Shown here: positions 1-12,420 of the stretch, one piece after another
Numbering within the stretch: position 1 is the first letter of the stretch
Layout: every line of letters starts with the position of its first letter
Source: Suillus spraguei
Lineage: Eukaryota > Basidiomycota > Agaricomycetes > Boletales > Suillaceae
Assembly (NCBI GenBank): GCA_016800925.1
Contig: JABCPU010000157.1
Span: 62,001 to 126,000 of the forward strand
Direction of reading: 5' to 3'
DNA length: 64,000 nt
Made by a program: the position numbers and the translations under genes
Notes under the pieces: generated by a model
The model's database searches: none
The model's input: only the letters and a program-made list of their open reading frames with translations
Told to the model about the DNA's origin: nothing

Positions 1-309
1 ATTTAACATCGTCTTTCATCCTCGTCTGTTTCTCCTTATCTTCAACCCTGAGCTGTTCCAGGTATCTGCTCGTCACCTGCAAGTGTTCTATGTGCTGTAG
101 CAACCACTGCTCTGGCTCGTTCAGACTGAAAGCAGGGATATTTTCTTGCTCGTCCTGAAATTCACATGAAATGGTGATTCACACAAAGTATAATTATGAC
201 ATACCGTCGAGTATGTTGCATATGAGTTCAAATAATGGCGGCTGTACTTGGTACTCTTCGGAGAGGCAAGTTCATCCTCTGCACGCCGCTTGCTTGTGTA
301 CTGAGACAT
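1..309 (-). CDS. KRRAE/coiled-coil protein, 5' part (runs off left edge)
   Basis: Two exons are visible. Exon 1 (309-205) starts with ATG and encodes MSQYTSKRRAEDELASPK and a basic stretch. A 50-bp GT-AG intron (204-155) follows, and exon 2 (154 to the edge) begins DEQENIP and continues as a heptad-like helix rich in E, Q, L and R. The intron position and phase, the KRRAE block and the DE start of exon 2 are shared with the gene at 16493-17004 and its mirror copy at 11697-12208, so these are paralogues. No enzymatic motif is seen. The KR-rich start could be a nuclear targeting signal and the helix a dimerisation region, but that is inference. The 3' end lies outside the window. Confidence 0.6.
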
Positions 310-2396
310 GGAGAATGTGACACTAACAGATGCAAGCAAACAACAGAACAAGGTGAAGAATTCCAAAGTACAGGAATTTTAAGGTGGAATTGCACCCAGT
401 TAACAAACACAAACAAATCAGTCGTGCACACACATATCGACAAACAAAAGGATCCCGACCATTATCTTCATAATCGACTATGCTGACGCCTCTAAGTATA
501 AACATTTAATAAGTCGTGTTTGGATCAGCATACGTGTGTACTGTTTTCTCTCTTGTGTTGACCGTCATGATCTTTGTCTTTTTGATTGGAAATTGTATTG
601 CACTTGTTGCTGATATCATAGTCTTGCTTATCATAGGCGTCTGTTGAGGACAGGACCTCATTTTGACTTGACTTCATTTTGCTTGATTTTTGCGATTTTC
701 TTGTTGTCTTGTTTCTGTGATGTTTATGTTATTTACCAGCCGCATAATCTTTGTATTGCACATGCAGGGAGCACTAGACTCCGTTTCCCTCCTCAAATCA
801 CTTCAAGCTGCTGCAGGCAGCCCATTGCATACATTGAATTCCAAATATAGGATCAAAACAAACTCACAGTAAAACATGCTGCATTGCCAGCCCTTGATAG
901 GGAACCTATAGACTGTTGCAAAATTCAGATCAGCATATAGATGTTCTAATGCAAATCGACCGACCTTGATGCAGTTCCAGTCAACATGGTGAGATCAGCT
1001 GTTCACCATTCACCCTCTCTGCTCCTGACAGCACAGTAGGTCTTATATCTTTAGTCACTTTGCAGTGTGTCAAGACTGTTCTGGAAATGCTTGATTAGTG
1101 CTCACCCCTGCATGTGATAGTGAGCCAGACATTTTCAGAGCCTGCCTGCTCCAATTCATTCATGTAGTTGTGAATCTTGGCTTGTGAAGTTTGTTATGTT
1201 GCATAGATAGTCTTTTGTTTCCATTAAGTGTGTATCTCTAAATTAGAATGATGCAATGTAGCTTGGGGTGATTAGACAAGGAAAACAAATATGTTTTCCT
1301 GATCAAATCGCCCTAAGCTGCTGCAGGTCAACCCTTGTGCACCTGGACCAGCCTGTTTAATAATGCAACCTTGGCTTGGGGTGACTTGACAAGGGAAAAA
1401 ATGAGGAACCAAATTTGTTTCCCCTGTCGAATCACCCTTAGCTGCTGCAGGTCAACCTGAACCAGCCTTTTACTCACGGACAATTCCTCCTTCTGCCTCC
1501 CAGGAAGAACCACTGGACCTTCTCTTGGATGGCTTCCTATTTGTTATTTTGTCAACTCTCTTTCAACCAATCATGGGAACATGATAAATGTTCATCCTGC
1601 CTCTCTGCCCTAAAGTGGGCTTGCGCAGTTCTGGATCCCGGAATTTAGTTCTGCCAGAGGTCTGTTGCCACATTCAATCTACCGGTTGTTTGCACTTTAC
1701 TATAACATCATTTCCACCATGTCTATTAGGTTGGATGAAGAATTCCATTTGCCAAGAATGGTGGCTATTGTTGATCACGCTCTAAGGCACTTGAAGGAAT
1801 GTCCATTCATGTTGCAAGGTTGTCCTTCAACCCTGGCTTACTAATGAGGCAAACCTCATGGCAGTCACATTGGCCTGATTTATATTTTGATATTTTGCAA
1901 AATTAATGTTGGGCTGTACCGTCCCAGAAGAGAAAATATCCAGATTGTAAAAATTGTCTGCGGCATTCTGAGACTACAATAAGCATGGTTTCCGTTGCTA
2001 CAGCGGTACCAGAACAAGTCCATGCTGTGACTTGGACCACCACTAATACAAGGTAAGGACAAAAGAATGGGAAATATCTGTTACTATGTCACCAAAATGA
2101 GGAAGTACCTGTGCTTGACACAACAGTGCCTGTTCACGTCTCCTCCATAAGAGGAGTAAGATTCAGAAACCGGGCTGCTAGGCGACTCAGAACAACACGC
2201 TCAGATGTCTGGTACTTTCAATATGGCCCGTCGCGGCAGCACAGCGAGCACCACCTCTTCCTATCCAGCACCATCATTGCTCAACATCCTGTTTTCTTCT
2301 GAACCGCATGATACGATGTTGGAGAGAGAGAACGTATATCAGGGAATAGGAATGTATCTTTATGGGTAGAGCGAGATGAAAGGTAGATGAGCTTCC
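310..2396. other. Stretch without a supportable gene
   Basis: Only short overlapping reading frames are present and none has a recognisable motif. Two related segments near 1261-1345 and 1374-1465 both read as 'gcttggggtgattagacaag'-like sequence followed by a 'gctgctgcaggtcaac' box, so an imperfect direct repeat of about 110 bp spacing is present. No gene is called. Confidence 0.4.
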
Positions 2397-3645
2397 ATGG
2401 CGATACCACGCATGAATCTTAATATATGTCAATGCGGTCACGCGCGACGCGCTTCATTAAGACTTACGGTGAGGATCGTCAATGTCACTTCAACAAGCTT
2501 TTGTTTTGCATACGCCAGCTTCTCTCAAATAGACCGTAGCACAAGAAAAGAGTCTGAGCAGAGATTATCCGCTACAAGATCACGATCCAGCAGACCCAGC
2601 TCTTTCTGTCCAGCGCACTTACCTTCACTTCCTATGGCTTCCTCATGTAAGTCCTGCTCTAATCATTCCATATATTTGCTAACAACAGTATAGTCAATCA
2701 TGCCGCACTCTATATCTATTCCCTCTCTTCTCCGCATCCGAAGAACTCCGGATCTTGCAGAAGATCAGCCACATCCTCTTCACGTCTTTATCGAGCCCCT
2801 CCTCCTTTCCCTTCGCGCAGCTGCGAATAAGTACCATGATGATCTCCCTCAGATTTTTGCGGATGGCGGTGGTGCCGGCGAAGCAGAGGAGAGCATGATG
2901 TGGTACGCTTTGGGGTACGAGAAAGTCGATCCTAGCGCGGAGCGTAGCGAACACATCAACCGAGAAGACAGTGTGATGTTCGAAGCTCGATATCTGTGTC
3001 CCTCGCCCAGGAAAAGAAAAAGAACGCGCAGCAAGCGTAGGCACGACACAGGATAAGGCGCTTCAGCTTGTGCTCACCCGGCAGATCAACATGTCTCGTG
3101 CATGGAAAGGGAAAGATCTGTCGATAACTGCAGCATCATAGACAGATACGAGGGTGCCTGCTCTCGCGCAGCGCCAGCGATCACCCTCGTAACTGCCACA
3201 CCTGTGAAAAAACCGCCTCCCTGTGCGAAGTCAAACTCATCAGCTCGGAGCTCGAGTCCTATACCTAATACCAGGAGTTCAAGTCCTCCCACTGCTCGCA
3301 GCTCAAGTCTTACGCCGCTCGACACAGAAGAGAATGAGCTTCCTTCTGCGTCTTGTCTCCTTACTTGACTTCTCATCTGACAGTTTTTGCAATGTAATGG
3401 ATGAAGACGAGGATGCAGAAGAAGAAAATTGGCTCCCAAACTCTTCCCCTGATGTGTTGCCACTTAGTAAGAGCGAGTGGGTTAGAGGTTCCAAGAAACG
3501 CGTCCCGTCAGCTGCGTCAGAAGTACTGGCTTCGGATACGCCTGTTAGGAAGCGGATGAGGCTTGGGAAAAAGCGTTACTTTGTGCTGCAAGTGGTGAAG
3601 TGCGAGGCAGGTAGTATTACTTGTGCAAAATTTATCGATTTCTGA
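2397..3645 (+). CDS. Possible spliced gene for a basic, serine-rich protein
   Basis: Several signs of coding occur together, but no complete model can be proved. A good intron (2646-2688, gtaagt to aacaacag, with a gctaac branch site) precedes an ATG frame from 2700 through FIEPLLLSLRAAANKYHDD. A second possible intron of 40 bp (about 2972-3011) joins that frame to a KALQLVLTRQINMSRAW segment. Further on, frames rich in RSSSP repeats and an acidic DEDEDAEEEN block run to a stop at 3645, with the basic RKRMRLGKKRYF near the end. The composition resembles a low-complexity nuclear protein. No family is recognised, and the exon chain is uncertain. Confidence 0.35.
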
Positions 3646-4681
3646 GCACATCGCCACCCTTTGAACCACAGTAATCACATCCAGCGGGTGTACGCATAAA
3701 CTCTTGTAGTTTTTCTCCGCCCAGGGGCCAGGAGTGTCATATATACAGAATATTTTTTCGTCTCACAGGTGGTAATTCAACCACATAAAACACTATTTCA
3801 AACGCTCAAGAGGCTGGAGGTCGATTTATCCAACATACCCCAATTCAAACTCTAACGAAGGAGACACGGTGTTCTACGAAGAGCTTCTTCAAAAAAGGGG
3901 GTTGTCAACACGACTAAAGCACACCAATTCTACTGAGGAAGAGGACTGACTTGGAAGACATTGGTCACGTTGATCAATGAAAGGCTAGCCCGGGACGGTT
4001 GGACGTGTGTGGAAAATGCGGGAGGAATAAGTATGATGTGCCTCATTTGAAGATAACGATGCATTTGGTGAGTGTTGTGCTCATCATGATACAGGTTGGT
4101 ATCACCATAATTATTGACCGTGTTTCTCATACAAAGTGATCTCAAAAGGTAGGCCAAAGGCTTACTTGGAAAACCAATATTTTTAACCCGGAGAACAGCC
4201 ACCACAGATCAATATCCAGGACCAGAGGCAATAGTTACGAAAGGAAGCGAGACTGGGTACTACGTTCCTGATTCAAGGAATGCTCAAGAAAAGAAAAACA
4301 CACAGAAAACTGACAATGGGATACCGATACCGGATATCCTTGATCGTTTTGTTAGCTCCGTAAGCATGATCGTGCCCAGAGTAAGAGTTTCTTAACACTT
4401 GGCCGCCTTGTACTAGTATTGGCTTTTTGAAAGCCTTCTGATGGCGTTCAGTTGTAACGATGTCTGTTCAAATCAGTGAATTCCATCTTGCAATATTGAA
4501 AGAAGGGTTTGAGCTCGTTGTCGATCTTACCATCATTGACCTAATATTAACAGTCTAGCACATATAAGAGACGCGACGCGATTGATCACGTGCACGAAAG
4601 GTATTGAAGTGCATGAAGTTTGCTCCGTATGCAACTGGCTACTGTGCACTGGGCTGAATATTAATGTCGACAGTTCCAGGT
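3646..4681. other. Intergenic stretch upstream of the Arp10 relic
   Basis: No convincing gene, RNA or repeat is seen. Short frames on the minus strand (3930-4205) show no motif. Confidence 0.4.
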
Positions 4682-4732
4682 ACACCAAGAGCAAAGGCGG
4701 GCATTACCCTCGCGACGCCAACAGCAGCTTGA

Positions 4733-6117
4733 GTGGCGGGATCCCACGTTCTTCAAGCATCTCCTCATTACACCACAACCAGACGTCAATCTCTCTATGG
4801 CACAGAGGATCGTGTTGTAATCGATCCAGGTTCACGCATCTGGAAAGTTGGATTCAGTGGCGAAGGAAAGCCAAGAGACGTGTTCTACGCCGACCCCAAA
4901 AATTATGGCCCGTTATGGAGTTGGAGTCGAGCCACAGACCCAGCAGAAAAGGTAGAGCAGGACAACATGTTAGCAGTCAACTTGGAGAGATGTATGTATG
5001 CGCTCTGTCATTCACGAGTGAGTGGGCACAACTATCACAAGCACTTACATCCAATACATCGTGAAGGTCTTCTTGCAGAACCCAAGGCCAGAAAGGTAAT
5101 ATTAGTTGAGCATCCGTTGATGCTGTTGTACATCAAGGACATGATAGCTCACGTCCTCTTCAGTAACCTCCAGGTATGTGCTCATCTTCTGCGGAATGTT
5201 AATCTGCAGACATATGATGACAGGTACCCTCAATACCATTCGCATCAAGTCATCTGTTGTCTCTGTTATCTATTGGCCGAATAGCAGGTCTCGTCCTGGA
5301 TTGTGGCCATCTAGAATCCACCGCATTTCCTGTAAGATGGATGGACCTGTTGCATGGTTATGTTAACACGCCATCTTAGATATTCGCAGCACGTCCTCTT
5401 TTCCCCAACTCCGAACGACACCACTCGCAGGCTATCGCTTTTCGTCACACATCCGTGCACTCCTCTTATTTGGCTCTTATCTCCCTCCACCAGCTACACT
5501 TAGTGCAGCTGTCAATGTTCCTCCAGCCAATCGCACTACCCGTGTACCACAAGAGATATTCACAGATGCTGTCATTGAGGACATCAAGACACGACGCTGT
5601 TGCTCCGTGTCAGATGCTTTAGAATCTTCTCTCAGTGATGTTCGCGCATCCTCCCCAGCAGGTGATGATCCTTCAGATAATGAGCCTCCACCCTCAAGCG
5701 ACCCTGCCATGTCTGAGTCAGAGTTTTCACGAGGTTCAATCGGCCAAGAGAGCGCCGCAGAGTCTGAGTTCTCGATAATCTCCAATCCGATACACCCTGC
5801 CTCTGGTGGAGAGGCAAGACATGAAAACCATCTCCAAGTCCTTGCGAATATGTACATGCGTCACTCCACTCCCACAGATCTTCACATGCGTGTCGTCCCC
5901 CCTGCATCTCAGCAAACGGGCACCGGACGTGGAACTCTAATCATCCCGGGCTGGGTTCGCGAACACGCTGCCGAGGTGCTATTTGAAGGGGGTGACCTCG
6001 ACGAAAGCAGTGTCGCAGAGGTAATCTTGGATGCTTTGATCAAGGTATGCTATTTAATTTCCTCATACCATGATTAGAGCATTGATCATGTTTCAGTCAC
6101 AGGGAAAATACTCGGAA
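4733..6117 (+). pseudogene. ARP10: Actin-related protein 10 (dynactin Arp10-like), damaged and 3'-truncated
   Basis: The conceptual protein begins RRQSLYGTEDRVVIDPGSR, then WKVGFSGEGKPRDVFY, the actin-fold start typical of fungal Arp10, a dynactin pointed-end subunit. Splicing joins NLERC to LLAEPKARKVILVEHPLM (intron from about 4990 to 5066), then NLQ to VPSIPFASSHLLSLLS, then GLVLDCGHLESTAFP. After the next intron (donor at 5332, acceptor near 5380) the frame must shift by one base at the CCCC run 5403-5406 to reach PQLRTTPLAGYR and the long open frame to 6044. The final intron (6045-6093) leads to only seven residues and a TGA at 6115. No in-frame ATG precedes the conserved start (TGA at 4730). 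The usual last part of the actin fold is missing, and the palindrome begins about 70 bp later. It is either a pseudogene or a gene cut by that rearrangement. Confidence 0.7.
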
Positions 6118-6187
6118 TGAGCGTCCTCTCGGAAACAAGAGATACAATCCAAAAGTACAGTGAAGTGTTCAATATGATCAATATCTA

Positions 6188-9100
6188 CAAAATCAAGAGA
6201 CGATGCACTAGAAATGAATTAATGACACATTCAGGCTGGTACTTGATTTATTATCGCAGGAGAGTGGGTGCACGATCTAAGTATGTAACCACGGGGAGTC
6301 TCGCGTCAAAAGTGTCACTGATTGTATTCAAGGTCAGGCGGAATGACTGAATCAATGCTGACGGGACTCCTATATTTACGAATCGTGACACTGATACTGG
6401 TCTTACCGATTTAACGTAGTACATGGCAATCCAAAAAGCGAAGTTTTTTCCAAGTGCGAATCGTAAATCGTAAACACCCAGTCCAAAGCAATGTCCACAG
6501 AGGCTATAATGTCCTACTCGAGTGCGATTTCCGTACAGTCACAAAGCAGCACGTCATTGCTTGGTTTCATGCATTTGACGCAAGTCTGCTTTTTCAGGAG
6601 TGTGCATTTGCACGGGAGTGGAACCACGAACGCGAGTTCCGACGTCCTGCCGACTTGCCACGCGGTCTGACTCGAATATGCAGGTCTTCAACTTGAAGCA
6701 CAATTTTGGTAATAACGATTGGTGGATAGCATAACAGCATGTGGACATTAATGTGCATGTAAACCAGGAAACATATTGATTTCTTTCCGGGTCATTACGA
6801 CATGAGGCCTTCTGATGCGGGCAAGCTACGGGCTCACTTGGAATGGTTTTTAGCAGGTACGACATTCTAGTGCAAATGCCACAGAACTGATTTCACTATG
6901 CATACGGAGGGGCTGACATTAGAATAATCGACTACAGCTTCGTTGTTTCGGAACAAACGAGGAAGTAGAGAAAATATTATCCTGTATCATCAGATTTGGT
7001 ATGTCACTCAAATATAGTACTACTTCACGTTCATACGAAAATTTGCAGAGAGTGATCCTTCGTCCAATAATTTCATGACGGAACAAGGAGTAGCATCTTG
7101 CCGTACGGTTGTATCGCCAACTTATACAACTGAGAGATGAGAGGATTCAGGGGGGGTATATTGTCACTATTTCTACTAATGGTCAGCACAAGCAAAACCC
7201 GGTGGACACGTGAATTAGAGCGGTACATTGTCCAAATCATACAATACAAACACTGCATTCATCTTCGGACGGCTTCTACTCCTCACAAATACGTAATTGA
7301 TGTCTCTTCGACATCACACTCGTATGGCTGTCTGTATGTGAATGAATCAGGTACGGCGTTCTCAAGTGTCAGCCCTGACTAACTATTGAAAAGCAGTGTC
7401 ATGGCAGGTCACAGCGGAAAGTGCTTGCGATTGATGGGCCAGCTGGAACTCGCTAGGTTGAATAAGAAGGTATTGGGAGGCAAGAAATGTCTCTCTGAGA
7501 AGTGATCGTCAGTTGGTCGAGTGAGACATGGAGTTCAAAAACACTCCATAGAGTGCACAGAACGGTGCAGCGGCTCACACGCACGGAAATGACGCGAATT
7601 GCTTTGCGAGGGATCAACCGTGCTTATATACGTTGCAACAATCTAAATACGATATACAGATTCATGAAACGGCAAAACGCATGTCATTTGCTTGTTACTT
7701 TGTGCCGAGACCACTGCACTCAAGCCCACAACCCTTAGGCAATGACATATTAAGTGACACCGTCGTCTTGACGGTGGATGGGAATTGTGAGTTATTGACC
7801 CCTCATAAACGTCACGCTGGTGCTTTGGCCTGTTGTAAAAAGTGTACTTGCTAAGCATCTAATAGAAACTTACCACAACCTGATCCCCTTTTCTATCTCG
7901 CGCACCACGACTCCTTGTAAGAAAACTATGTCCCATCTATTCAGAGGGATCATGATATCTCAGCGGTTAAGAAGAATATTCAGATTGACAGGAAAATTAC
8001 CTAGCAACAGCGGGGAAACAGTTGAACAATCTTGGCGACTTACAGGCAAGGTAATGTTCAGACCTATACAAGCCTTCCTGGTCACAGTGAATGAGTTTTG
8101 AGAGTGTCCAGACGATCACCTGGTTACAGGGAGGAAAATGGCTGAATAGACTCACCGAGAAGTATGTAGGCCTTGAGAATATAGGATGACTCTGAGGGAC
8201 TGCTTTGATGTCAAGGTCGTTGAGATCAAAAAAGAAAATGACACAGTGTGTCCCTTTTGTATCTGTGGTATCAAATCATTCCAAAGTGTGGTTTTTAATA
8301 AAAAATCAACTTGTATATTGTCTGAATTAGTAAGACCACAATAGAAATACATGTGGACGAAATTACAAATCATCATTTGCATGCGCGAGAATTTGCTCTG
8401 TGGAACATTGTGAAACAGGTAAAGTACGATTGGCGGGAAGTGCATGCATGGATTTGAATTTGACTCAGGCGTGCATGTTTCTTCCACTCACCTCATCATC
8501 ATCTGTGCACACCGTTATACCAATTTGAGCTACATTTCAATCATGGGCATGAGAGATTAGACAGTACTAATATTCACGTTACCAATCAAATAATTTTCAG
8601 ACCAGGGATTAATACCGGGGGACAGATGGGCCATCAAAGTCCTGGATACCACAAGATTATATGAAGTACATCTATTGTGAGATGCAGAGTGTCAGAATAC
8701 TTGCTAAAGCTGTGCTGATATTCGCATCAATAAGATGCGTCAGGATTAGAGGGCTCAGTGAAACATTCACAGGTACCAGCTTGCCCTCCTTCACGAAAGT
8801 CTTGGCAGTACATTCCATAGCGGTCGGACATAGCAGCACACGAAATCCAAAATGAAACTGAAAATCAAGATGACTGAGGAGACAGAGTATCGAAGATAAG
8901 TCGGTAACCGGAGCACAGAATCAGGAACTGCTGTGTCTGCGGCGCTACAATGCCATTATTTCAGTCTAGGATGTTGGAACTTCTTGCGATGTATTTTGCT
9001 ATGTGGTTGTGTAGTGGTTTATTTGGCCCTGAGGATTTGTTTATATTTGCTTACTTCACCTTCAGCTTTTTCTTCCATCTCCCACCACATTGTGGTATGC

Positions 9101-9270
9101 CATGTCCGAGCGTGGTTGCAATATGGACACCCCCCTGACAAGGGATGTGTGCTCTAGAGTCATCCAGATATATCTGCGCACCATGTGACCAGGCAGACAT
9201 GCATCGGTGACAGTTGAGGCATTCACAAAGGGAGGCAAGGCCTAGCACTGCACCTAATTGCAGGGAAAGT
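6188..9270. other. Outer left arm, no supportable gene
   Basis: This is about 3 kb of sequence with only short frames. The segment 8261-8429 is a diverged inverted copy of 12261-12420 in the same arm. The same content is mirrored at 19431-22513. Confidence 0.4.
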
Positions 9271-9273
9271 TGG

Positions 9274-9474
9274 TCAAAATTTTAACCACACTTGCCATGC
9301 AAAATGCTGCAGCTTGTTCCATTGCAGATTATATGGCTGATCGTGACTACAACACAACAAATGCGGTCAGGACAAAACCTGGTGAGTGACTCACATTGTT
9401 CGCTGCATGACGCGGGCGTCAATTCCCGTTGTGATGGTGAAGAAGTGCTGAGAACGAGTCATACCTAGGGGCAT
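9274..9474 (-). CDS. Possible two-exon micro-gene, copy B (left arm)
   Basis: This is the mirror copy of 19227-19427. The candidate of 50 residues starts MPLGMTRSQHFFTITTGID. A 48-bp intron (gtgagt to ttgtag) joins exon 1 to HDQPYNLQWNKLQHF, and the frame then stops. A close paralogue (copy A) lies about 1.1 kb away. The whole surrounding segment is duplicated, so conservation alone does not prove that it codes. Confidence 0.3.
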
Positions 9475-9710
9475 CGTGAGAGCGGTGGTCATACAGGTGT
9501 AGGATTTGAGTTGGAAGCGCAATTTTTGGTAAGTGTCTGACGTGTGACACAGAATTTACCGCAAACTTGAGTGGCTATTAAACTTCATGTAGATTGATGA
9601 GCACCTGGTATGTCCCCCCACACTGCAGAAGCAATAAATCACGTATATCTACGGCGATTTCAAAAATACTCACATCGGGGACCAGTAAGCATTGCTATTC
9701 CTCCACCCGG

Positions 9711-9951
9711 TGCAGCACCTTAAGGTGAGAAGTGGGTTAAAGGCTTGTTGCGGTAGCAGAAGCAGGTGTTGTTGCAGTGCGTATTGGCGACAGACCCCCA
9801 GAAGTGTTGCTGTACCTCCACCCTGATGCCGCGCCTCCAAGGGTGAGAAGTGGATTAAGGGTTGTTGCGGTAGCAGGAGCAGTTGCAGTTGCTGCTGCAC
9901 CTCCAAGGGTAAGTTGGTTAAGGCTTGTTGTGGTAGCGGAAGCAGACACTG
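9711..9951. repeat. Imperfect minisatellite of about 70-bp units (left arm)
   Basis: Three degenerate units share 'gtgagaagtggattaag' followed by 'ttgttgcggtagcaggagcag'. On the minus strand they read as alanine/threonine-rich protein repeats with LLTLGGAA and ATATT blocks (frame 9737-10090). The mirror copy is at 18750-18990. Confidence 0.6.
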
Positions 9952-10377
9952 TTGCAGTCGCAGTATGTTTCACGGTTACAGCAGCAGAGTGCTTGAGAGC
10001 AGGTGCTGATAGTGCAGCAGATGAGGGGTGATCAAGGGCCGCTGTTGCTGCGGTACGGGTTGATAAAAATGGCAAAGGAGCTGCCTGCAATCAGAGCTTG
10101 TGGTGGGGGACCGAACATATAACTGTTTACTCTCCACCTTTTAACTTTTTCTTCCATCTTCTCAACCTCCCACCACATTGTGGTATGCTATGTCTGAGCG
10201 TGGTTGCAATATGGACGCCCCACTGACAAGGGATGTGTGCTCTAGCGTCATCCAGATATATCTGCGTACCATGTGACCTTTTCCTGTCAAGGGACGGTGT
10301 TCCAGGCAGACATGCGTTGCTTACAGTTGAGGCGTTCATGAAAGCAGGCAAGGCCTTGCACTGCACCTAATTCCATT

Positions 10378-10587
10378 TCAAGTTGGTTGAAATATTAACC
10401 ACACATGCAATGCACAATGCCGCAGCTTGTTCCATTGCAGATTATATGGCTGATCGTGACTACAACACAACAAATGCGGTCAGGAAAGAACCTGGTGAGT
10501 GACTCACATTGTTCGCTGCATGGCGCGGGGGTCAATTCCCGTTGCGATAGTGAAGAAGTGCTGAGAACGGGTCATACCTAGGGGCAT
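10378..10587 (-). CDS. Possible two-exon micro-gene, copy A (left arm)
   Basis: This is the mirror copy of 18114-18323. The candidate of 53 residues starts MPLGMTRSQHFFTIATGID. An intron with the same boundaries as copy B is followed by HDQPYNLQWNKLRHC and the end QPT. It lies in the duplicated segment 10141-10691. Function is unknown and coding status is uncertain. Confidence 0.3.
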
Positions 10588-11696
10588 CGTGAGGGCGGTG
10601 GTAATACGGGTGTGGGACTTGACTTGGAAGCGCAATTTTGGTAAGTGTCTGACGTGTGACACAAAATTTACCGCAAACTCGAGTGGCTATCTTCGCGTTT
10701 GGGGAGAGAGGGTAGATAATGCACAGCGGTCGGCTTCATATAATATGTACATAAGATATTCTACACATGTAAGTAAGCAGCGAACAAATTATGCTTGACG
10801 CTGCTGTACAGCTTGTTGCAATCTATCGCTCAACTTAAATTAGATCAACCCACCCACCACTCTGGTCCATGCCCAAGCAATGCTGTCATGGTCCTGATTT
10901 GTGTTTCACTAGGACGTTTCTGGAAAGAATCTTCTGCATCTGCGCACACACATAGAGCACCTCGACGGTGTCGGATTCTTCTTCACTGTCAACCGAGCCA
11001 CTGTTGGGATTGAAGCAATGTTCCCATCCAAAATGGCTGATATCCGCCAAGTACGCAAGGCCTCGGCAGTATTCTTTTCGATTTGACATCCATGTCGTGG
11101 CGATGGTCTAGTTTGAACTTCTCCGAAAACCAGACCAGCCATTTCTGAGAGACTGCATGTCCAAAGTACTGGATATGAGATTTCCGTTCCGGACGGACGA
11201 GTTCACATGGTTGTGGCTCGGCTCCGGGATCGTGATCTTATTGATCATTGGTAAATAAGTAAGTAGATGAAAAAGTATATTTGCCTGCAGGGTGTCAAAC
11301 AAGGTCGACAGTAAACAAGATGTGTTCTTGGGTTCCAAGGTGGTGATCTCGTTAATAATTAGTAGATAAGTATATGGTTGATATGTGGATGGAAAAGTAG
11401 ATCTACCTCAAGAGTTTCAAACAATGCTGATAAGGAAGTAGATTTTATGTGTAACATACATTGATGGTTTATGTAAAAAAGCTAGGTCCTGCATTTTCAT
11501 TTTGACATACCGGACGCCCCCCATCTTTAAGGAGTTTTGACACCTCATTGTAAGAGTATAGCGGCTGACCTTAAACTTACAGGATACTTATGGCAGGCTC
11601 ACTTGACGACTTCATGATGCGTCTGGTGGGCGGTCTTCGAAGCACAGGCACCCAATATGCTGGGCATGAACTTCAAATTCATGTGCTAATCTACAT

Positions 11697-12208
11697 TTAC
11701 AATGAGTTCATCTCGCGATCGTTAAGTAGCTGTCTCAACGCCTCAACCAAGTTATTCTTCCCCTTAGTGACGCCATCTGCGAGCCCCTGCATATACATTC
11801 GCCTGTCCTTTGCCTCTGCCTGCAGCTGATCGACTTTGTTTTGAAGCGCTTTCAGGCGAGTGTGCCGATCATGTATCTCTCTTTCTAGGCTTCGAATACG
11901 GTCTCTATAACCTTTGAAGTGCAGCTGGTAAGCATTCGCTTCCTTCTCCATGTTGTCGATGTGCTGGCGCAAGACTCTGATTTCTTCTGTGAAATTTCGT
12001 CTGTCACATGGCTGCTCGCTGATGTCCGACTCAGGACTTGGGGACCGCAAAAAGCGAGGGTCGTCATGATGTTCGTCCTGAAATTTGTGTCACTTTTTGT
12101 AAAAAGAAGCGCGGTAGAACAGCATACCGCAAAAGTGTGCGTGTGCTTGCTTTTCTTCCGAGAAGAAAGGTCGCTCTCTGCACGCCGTTTTGTTATATTC
12201 TTTGACAT
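11697..12208 (-). CDS. KRRAE/coiled-coil protein (left-arm copy)
   Basis: Mirror image of the gene at 16493-17004, where the protein is described. ATG is at 12208, the 50-bp intron at 12127-12078 and the stop at 11697. It is transcribed outward, away from the palindrome centre. The predicted 153-residue product is identical to that of the right-arm copy. Confidence 0.65.
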
Positions 12209-12260
12209 GATAGAGTAGATGATGTAGGTTAACAAATGAGAGACAGGAGGAATTTGGATG

Positions 12261-12420
12261 GGACTTTATATGTTTCACAATGTTCCACAGCACACATACA
12301 TGCACGCACACACAAATAATGGTTGTCCACATACATACCTATTGTGTTCTCACTAGAGACTAATTCAGGCGATATACAAGCTCATTTTTGATTGAAACCA
12401 CACTTCGGAATGAAATCGAG
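12261..12420 (-). repeat. Nested, diverged inverted repeat unit (left arm)
   Basis: This segment, just upstream of the coiled-coil gene, is an imperfect inverted copy of 8261-8429. Both contain 'agtgtggttt', 'ttgtatat.g.ctgaattag' and 'ctgtggaacattgtgaaac'. The unit covers the likely promoter region of the gene at 11697-12208. The divergence shows that it is older than the palindrome. Confidence 0.6.

Noticed and set aside
9777..10031. Plus-strand valine/alanine-rich frame across the arm minisatellite
   Set aside because: It is a repeat-driven frame on the opposite strand of a degenerate minisatellite, with no start context or family.
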